The notes below the pieces were generated by a model. The model saw only the letters and a program-made list of their open reading frames with translations. It made no database searches and had not been told where the DNA came from. This document shows, piece by piece, positions 61,752-64,000 of a stretch of 64,000 bases of DNA; position 1 is the stretch's first letter, and every line of letters starts with the position of its first letter. The stretch comes from Pseudarthrobacter chlorophenolicus A6 (GTDB lineage Bacteria > Actinomycetota > Actinomycetes > Actinomycetales > Micrococcaceae), in NCBI RefSeq assembly GCF_000022025.1, contig NC_011886.1, positions 620,001 to 684,000 of the forward strand. Direction: 5' to 3'. The translations under genes were made by a program, and so were the position numbers.

Positions 61752-61779
61752 GGCAAAGTATTTTGCCGGTATGGCAAAA
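61752..61779. promoter_or_regulatory. Operator-like inverted repeat between flavoprotein and XRE-cupin genes
   Basis: GGCAAA (61752-61757) and TTTGCC (61762-61767) form a perfect inverted repeat with a 4-base spacer, and a third half-site GGCAAAA lies at 61773-61779, ending seven bases before the regulator ATG. Confidence 0.55.
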
Positions 61780-61786
61780 TTGACGG

Positions 61787-62383
61787 ATGGAAGAAAACCT
61801 CGACGACGTCCTTGCTGCCGTCGGCCCGCGGCTGAAGGCGTTACGCCTGCGCAGGGATGTCACTCTTACGGCGCTCGCAGCCGCCACGGGCATTTCCGTC
61901 AGCACGCTCTCCAGGCTCGAATCGGGCCAGCGGCGGCCCAACCTCGAACTCCTGCTTCCCCTCGCGCAGGCCCACCAGGTGCCCCTCGACGAATTGGTCG
62001 GGGCTCCTGCCACGGGGGACCCGAGGGTACATCTGCGCCCCATGACCGCCCACGGCATGACTATCATTCCCCTGACGCGGAAGCCGGGCGGTGTCCAGGC
62101 GTACAAGCACATCGTTCCCGCAGGCCCGGTGGAGGAACCCAACCCGCAGGTCCATGAGGGTTATGAGTGGCTCTATGTGCTGAACGGCAAACTGCGGATG
62201 GTCCTGGGCGCCCGGGACCTGGTCCTGGGGGCGGGCGAAGCAGTGGAATTCGACACCCGGGTGCCGCACTGGTTCGGCCGGGCCGATGGCCAGGCCGTGG
62301 AGTTCCTGAGCCTGTTCGGCTCCCAGGGCGAGCGTATGCACATCCGGGCCCGCCCGGCAGCCGGAAAATCCACGGGGATGTAG
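61787..62383 (+). CDS. XRE-family regulator with C-terminal cupin domain
   Basis: A 198-residue regulator. The N-terminal helix-turn-helix (about 14-70) has RLKALRLRRDVTLTALAAATGISVSTLSRLESG. The C-terminal cupin (about 100-185) has HEGYEWLYVLNGKLRMVLG and a second motif with VEFDTRVPHWFGRADGQ. It probably senses a small molecule through the cupin and controls the divergent flavoprotein gene. The ATG at 61787 lies immediately after the repeated GGCAAA sites, suggesting autorepression. Confidence 0.9.
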   Translation: MEENLDDVLAAVGPRLKALRLRRDVTLTALAAATGISVSTLSRLESGQRRPNLELLLPLAQAHQVPLDELVGAPATGDPRVHLRPMTAHGMTIIPLTRKPGGVQAYKHIVPAGPVEEPNPQVHEGYEWLYVLNGKLRMVLGARDLVLGAGEAVEFDTRVPHWFGRADGQAVEFLSLFGSQGERMHIRARPAAGKSTGM

Positions 62384-62481
62384 CCCCCACCACGCTGCCA
62401 GCGGGCGTTCAGGTCCGTAAGGTAAAACAGGACTTTCAGGGATATGGTCGCGGAACGCAGGGGAAATCGGGGGAACGGCCT

Positions 62482-63135
62482 ATGTGGGCAACAGCGGCAG
62501 ATGGAGCGGGCGCAGCGGAAGGCCTGGGCGGGCTGGTGGGTGCAGCGGCCCAAGTGATCGAAAACCTCGGCGAATGGGGCGTGGGCGCGTTCACCCTCGC
62601 CGAGACCGTGGTCCCGCCCATACCCAGCGAGGTCATCCTGCCGCTGGCCGGCTACCTCGCCAAACAGGGCTCCCTGAACCTGGGGCTCATCTTCGTCACC
62701 AGTACGCTGGGCGCCTACCTCGGAGCCCTCCTCCTGTACTGGCTCGGTGCCAAGCTGGGGCTGGAGCGGTCCATCCGCGGCCTGTCGAAGCTGCCGCTGG
62801 TGGACCGTGAGGACTTCGAAAAGGCGGCGGGCTGGTTCACCCGTCATGGCAGGTCCTCGATCTTCTTTGGCCGGCTCCTGCCCGGCGTCCGCAGCCTGAT
62901 CTCGCTTCCTGCCGGGGCGGCGGCGATGCCGCTCCTCACCTTTTCCGTCTTTACCCTGGCCGGGAGCGCACTGTGGAACGGAGCCCTGATCGGGTTCGGG
63001 TACCTGCTGGGAACGCAGTACCACCTGATTGAGGGCTACTCGAAGTACCTGAACTACGCCGTTTACGCCGCACTCGCCGTCGCCCTGGCCTGGCTGGTGG
63101 TCCGTCGGGTGAAGCGGGCGAAGGCAGATCGCTGA
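62482..63135 (+). CDS. DedA family membrane protein
   Basis: A 217-residue inner-membrane protein of the DedA/SNARE-associated family with about five hydrophobic segments. Typical segments are ETVVPPIPSEVILPLAGYLA, the GAYLGALLLYWLGAKLG helix, and FFGRLLPGVRSLISLPAGAAAM, the conserved Arg-rich re-entrant motif. DedA proteins flip undecaprenyl phosphate or phospholipids and affect membrane potential. The ATG at 62482 has GGGGGAA upstream; the long upstream open frame runs through the XRE gene and is rejected. Confidence 0.9.
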   Translation: MWATAADGAGAAEGLGGLVGAAAQVIENLGEWGVGAFTLAETVVPPIPSEVILPLAGYLAKQGSLNLGLIFVTSTLGAYLGALLLYWLGAKLGLERSIRGLSKLPLVDREDFEKAAGWFTRHGRSSIFFGRLLPGVRSLISLPAGAAAMPLLTFSVFTLAGSALWNGALIGFGYLLGTQYHLIEGYSKYLNYAVYAALAVALAWLVVRRVKRAKADR

Positions 63136-63141
63136 CAGCTT

Positions 63142-63654
63142 TCAGGGACTGTCCTCGAAGTCACCCGACCCCCTGCGGAAGTCGCCCAGGATCCGGATCA
63201 GTGCGTCAACGTCCTCGGGCGGAAATCCCGGCTCGCTGAAGACCTGGCTGTTGAGGGCCGCCGTCGAACGCTGAGCCACGGTACGGCCCTCCGGGGTGAG
63301 GCCCACCAGTGTGGTGCGGCCGTCGGTGGGGTGCGGTGAGCGGGCCACCAGGCCAGCGCGCTCCAACCGGTCCACGGCATTCGTGACCGACGTCGGATGC
63401 ACCTGAAGCAGGGCGCTCGCCTTGTTCATCGGCAAGGCACCCTTCCGGGCGAAACTCAAAAGCGCCAGCAGCTCATACCGGGCGAAGGTCAGGCCAAACG
63501 GCTTGAGGGCCGCTTCGATCCTGGCAAGGAGGATCTGCTGGGTCCGCATAATCGCCGTGATGGCCGCCATAGGTGCAGCGACATCGGGCCAGCCGTGGTC
63601 CTCCCAGTTCCGCCGGGCCTCGGCAATCGGATCCCGGGATAACGGTGTGCCCAT
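63142..63654 (-). CDS. MarR-family transcriptional regulator
   Basis: A 170-residue dimeric winged-helix regulator. The recognition helix region is KASALLQVHPTSVTNAVDRLERAGLV and the wing RSPHPTDGRTTLVGLTPEG, both canonical. The ATG at 63654 has AAAGGGGCTGG upstream. It is divergent from an acyl-CoA dehydrogenase gene across 66 bases containing two operator-like sequences. It probably responds to an acyl-CoA or aromatic acid, as many MarR proteins beside acyl-CoA dehydrogenases do. Confidence 0.92.
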   Translation of the reverse strand: MGTPLSRDPIAEARRNWEDHGWPDVAAPMAAITAIMRTQQILLARIEAALKPFGLTFARYELLALLSFARKGALPMNKASALLQVHPTSVTNAVDRLERAGLVARSPHPTDGRTTLVGLTPEGRTVAQRSTAALNSQVFSEPGFPPEDVDALIRILGDFRRGSGDFEDSP

Positions 63655-63680
63655 AGCCAGCCCCTTTCCGGAAAACCTGT

Positions 63681-63709
63681 GAATATACTAGGACATCCAA
63701 CCGTTTGGA
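63681..63709. promoter_or_regulatory. Promoter and operator between marR and the acyl-CoA dehydrogenase
   Basis: GAATATACTAGGACATCC (63681-63698) contains a -10-like TATACT and matches the motif upstream of mmsA. It runs into the palindrome TCCAACCGTTTGGA (63696-63709), a likely MarR site, ending 11 bases before the ATG at 63721. Confidence 0.55.
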
Positions 63710-63720
63710 AGGGAGGCGTT

Positions 63721-64000
63721 ATGCCCGGACCCTCCCATGGCGGCCCGGCAGGGATCCCCTATCCGGATGCGGATCTCCTGCACATCGTGCGGCTCCTTCC
63801 GCCCTTGGAGCAGGCCAGGTACGCGGACATTCGGAACTACCTGCAGTCCACCGTCAGGCCGGCCTCCATCGGCTACTGGAACCGGGAAGAGTTCCCGCGC
63901 GATGTTGTGGCCGGGATGGGCGCCCGCGGGCTGGGTGAGTTGCAGCTGGACGGCAGCTCCGCCCTGTTCAAAGGCCTCATGTACGTGGAACTGGCCAGGG
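63721..64000 (+). CDS. Acyl-CoA dehydrogenase, N-terminal part (3' end off window)
   Basis: The first 93 residues of a flavin-dependent dehydrogenase are visible. PYPDADLLHIVRLLPPLEQARYADIRNYLQ and the following VRPASIGYWNREEFPRDVVAGMGARGLGEL match the helical N-terminal domain, closest in style to glutaryl-CoA dehydrogenases. The FAD-binding and catalytic Glu regions are beyond the window. ATG 63721 follows GGGAGGCGTT. It is divergent from the MarR gene and shares a promoter motif with the valine operon at 56.4 kb. Confidence 0.8.
   Translation, partial: MPGPSHGGPAGIPYPDADLLHIVRLLPPLEQARYADIRNYLQSTVRPASIGYWNREEFPRDVVAGMGARGLGELQLDGSSALFKGLMYVELAR

Noticed and set aside
1..64000. Search for insertion sequences, prophage or genomic island
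   Set aside because: No transposase, integrase, phage structural gene or tRNA-associated attachment repeat was seen; base composition and coding style are even throughout.

Overview
The window reads as ordinary chromosome of a high-GC Gram-positive bacterium of the Micrococcaceae, most like Arthrobacter or Pseudarthrobacter. That placement is inferred from gene content and base composition: a DUF222/HNH (13E12-type) protein, TTGAGC(C/T)TGTCGAAA intergenic repeats, GH68 levansucrase, the Asp23/AmaP-type envelope cluster, GTG/TTG starts and GC-rich codons. I see no prophage, insertion sequence, CRISPR array or plasmid module. About 60 protein genes and three tRNA genes are tightly packed, and many operon joints are 4-bp ATGA/GTGA overlaps.

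Layout. 0-8.3 kb: the end of a 3-hydroxybutyrate dehydrogenase, a divergent HxlR regulator/quinone reductase pair, a LysE exporter, an amino-acid permease bracketed by REP-like repeats, a DUF222-HNH protein, a DinB-fold protein and a methyltransferase. 8.3-21.8 kb: histidine utilisation (IclR regulator, hutU, hutH and, 8 kb further on, hutG), interrupted by a tctCBA tricarboxylate transporter with a universal stress protein and a divergent CitA/CitB-type two-component system. An 18-bp palindrome recurs before iclR, hutU and hutG and ties the split hut genes together. hutI is not in the window. 22-33.8 kb: a Na+/H+ antiporter, a purine permease, CopC, a tandem universal stress protein with a PEP-synthase/rifampin-phosphotransferase-like enzyme, and a LolA-like/ABC operon whose first gene has a frameshift in a C6 run. 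33.8-39.7 kb: an NlpC/P60 hydrolase with a structured 5' leader, a CDF metal exporter, a small zincin, an EamA exporter, a membrane-anchored DsbA-like protein and a PHP phosphoesterase.

39.9-40.3 kb holds tRNA-Glu, tRNA-Asp and tRNA-Phe. 40.5-54.4 kb is carbohydrate and envelope biology: a polysaccharide deacetylase with three C-terminal repeats, a secreted levansucrase, a five-gene Asp23/DUF2273/DUF6286/AmaP-like operon, and an alpha-glucoside module (GH13 alpha-glucosidase, ABC binding protein, two permeases, a small membrane protein and a LacI regulator). LacI-type operators lie before both the levansucrase and the alpha-glucoside genes. 54.5-64 kb: a conserved unknown, exonuclease III, a four-gene valine-catabolic operon (mmsA, 3-hydroxyisobutyryl-CoA hydrolase, mmsB, echA), a thioredoxin-reductase-like flavoprotein with a divergent XRE-cupin regulator, a DedA protein, and a MarR regulator divergent from an acyl-CoA dehydrogenase that runs off the end. 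The mmsA and acyl-CoA dehydrogenase promoters share a long motif that suggests co-regulation.

The best novelty candidates are non-coding: two perfect 25- and 28-bp palindromes on either side of hutU, three DnaA-box-like 9-mers at exact 11-bp spacing far from any dnaA gene, a three-way-junction RNA leader before the NlpC/P60 gene, and the shared operator motifs. I found no convincing undescribed multi-gene defence or biosynthetic system.
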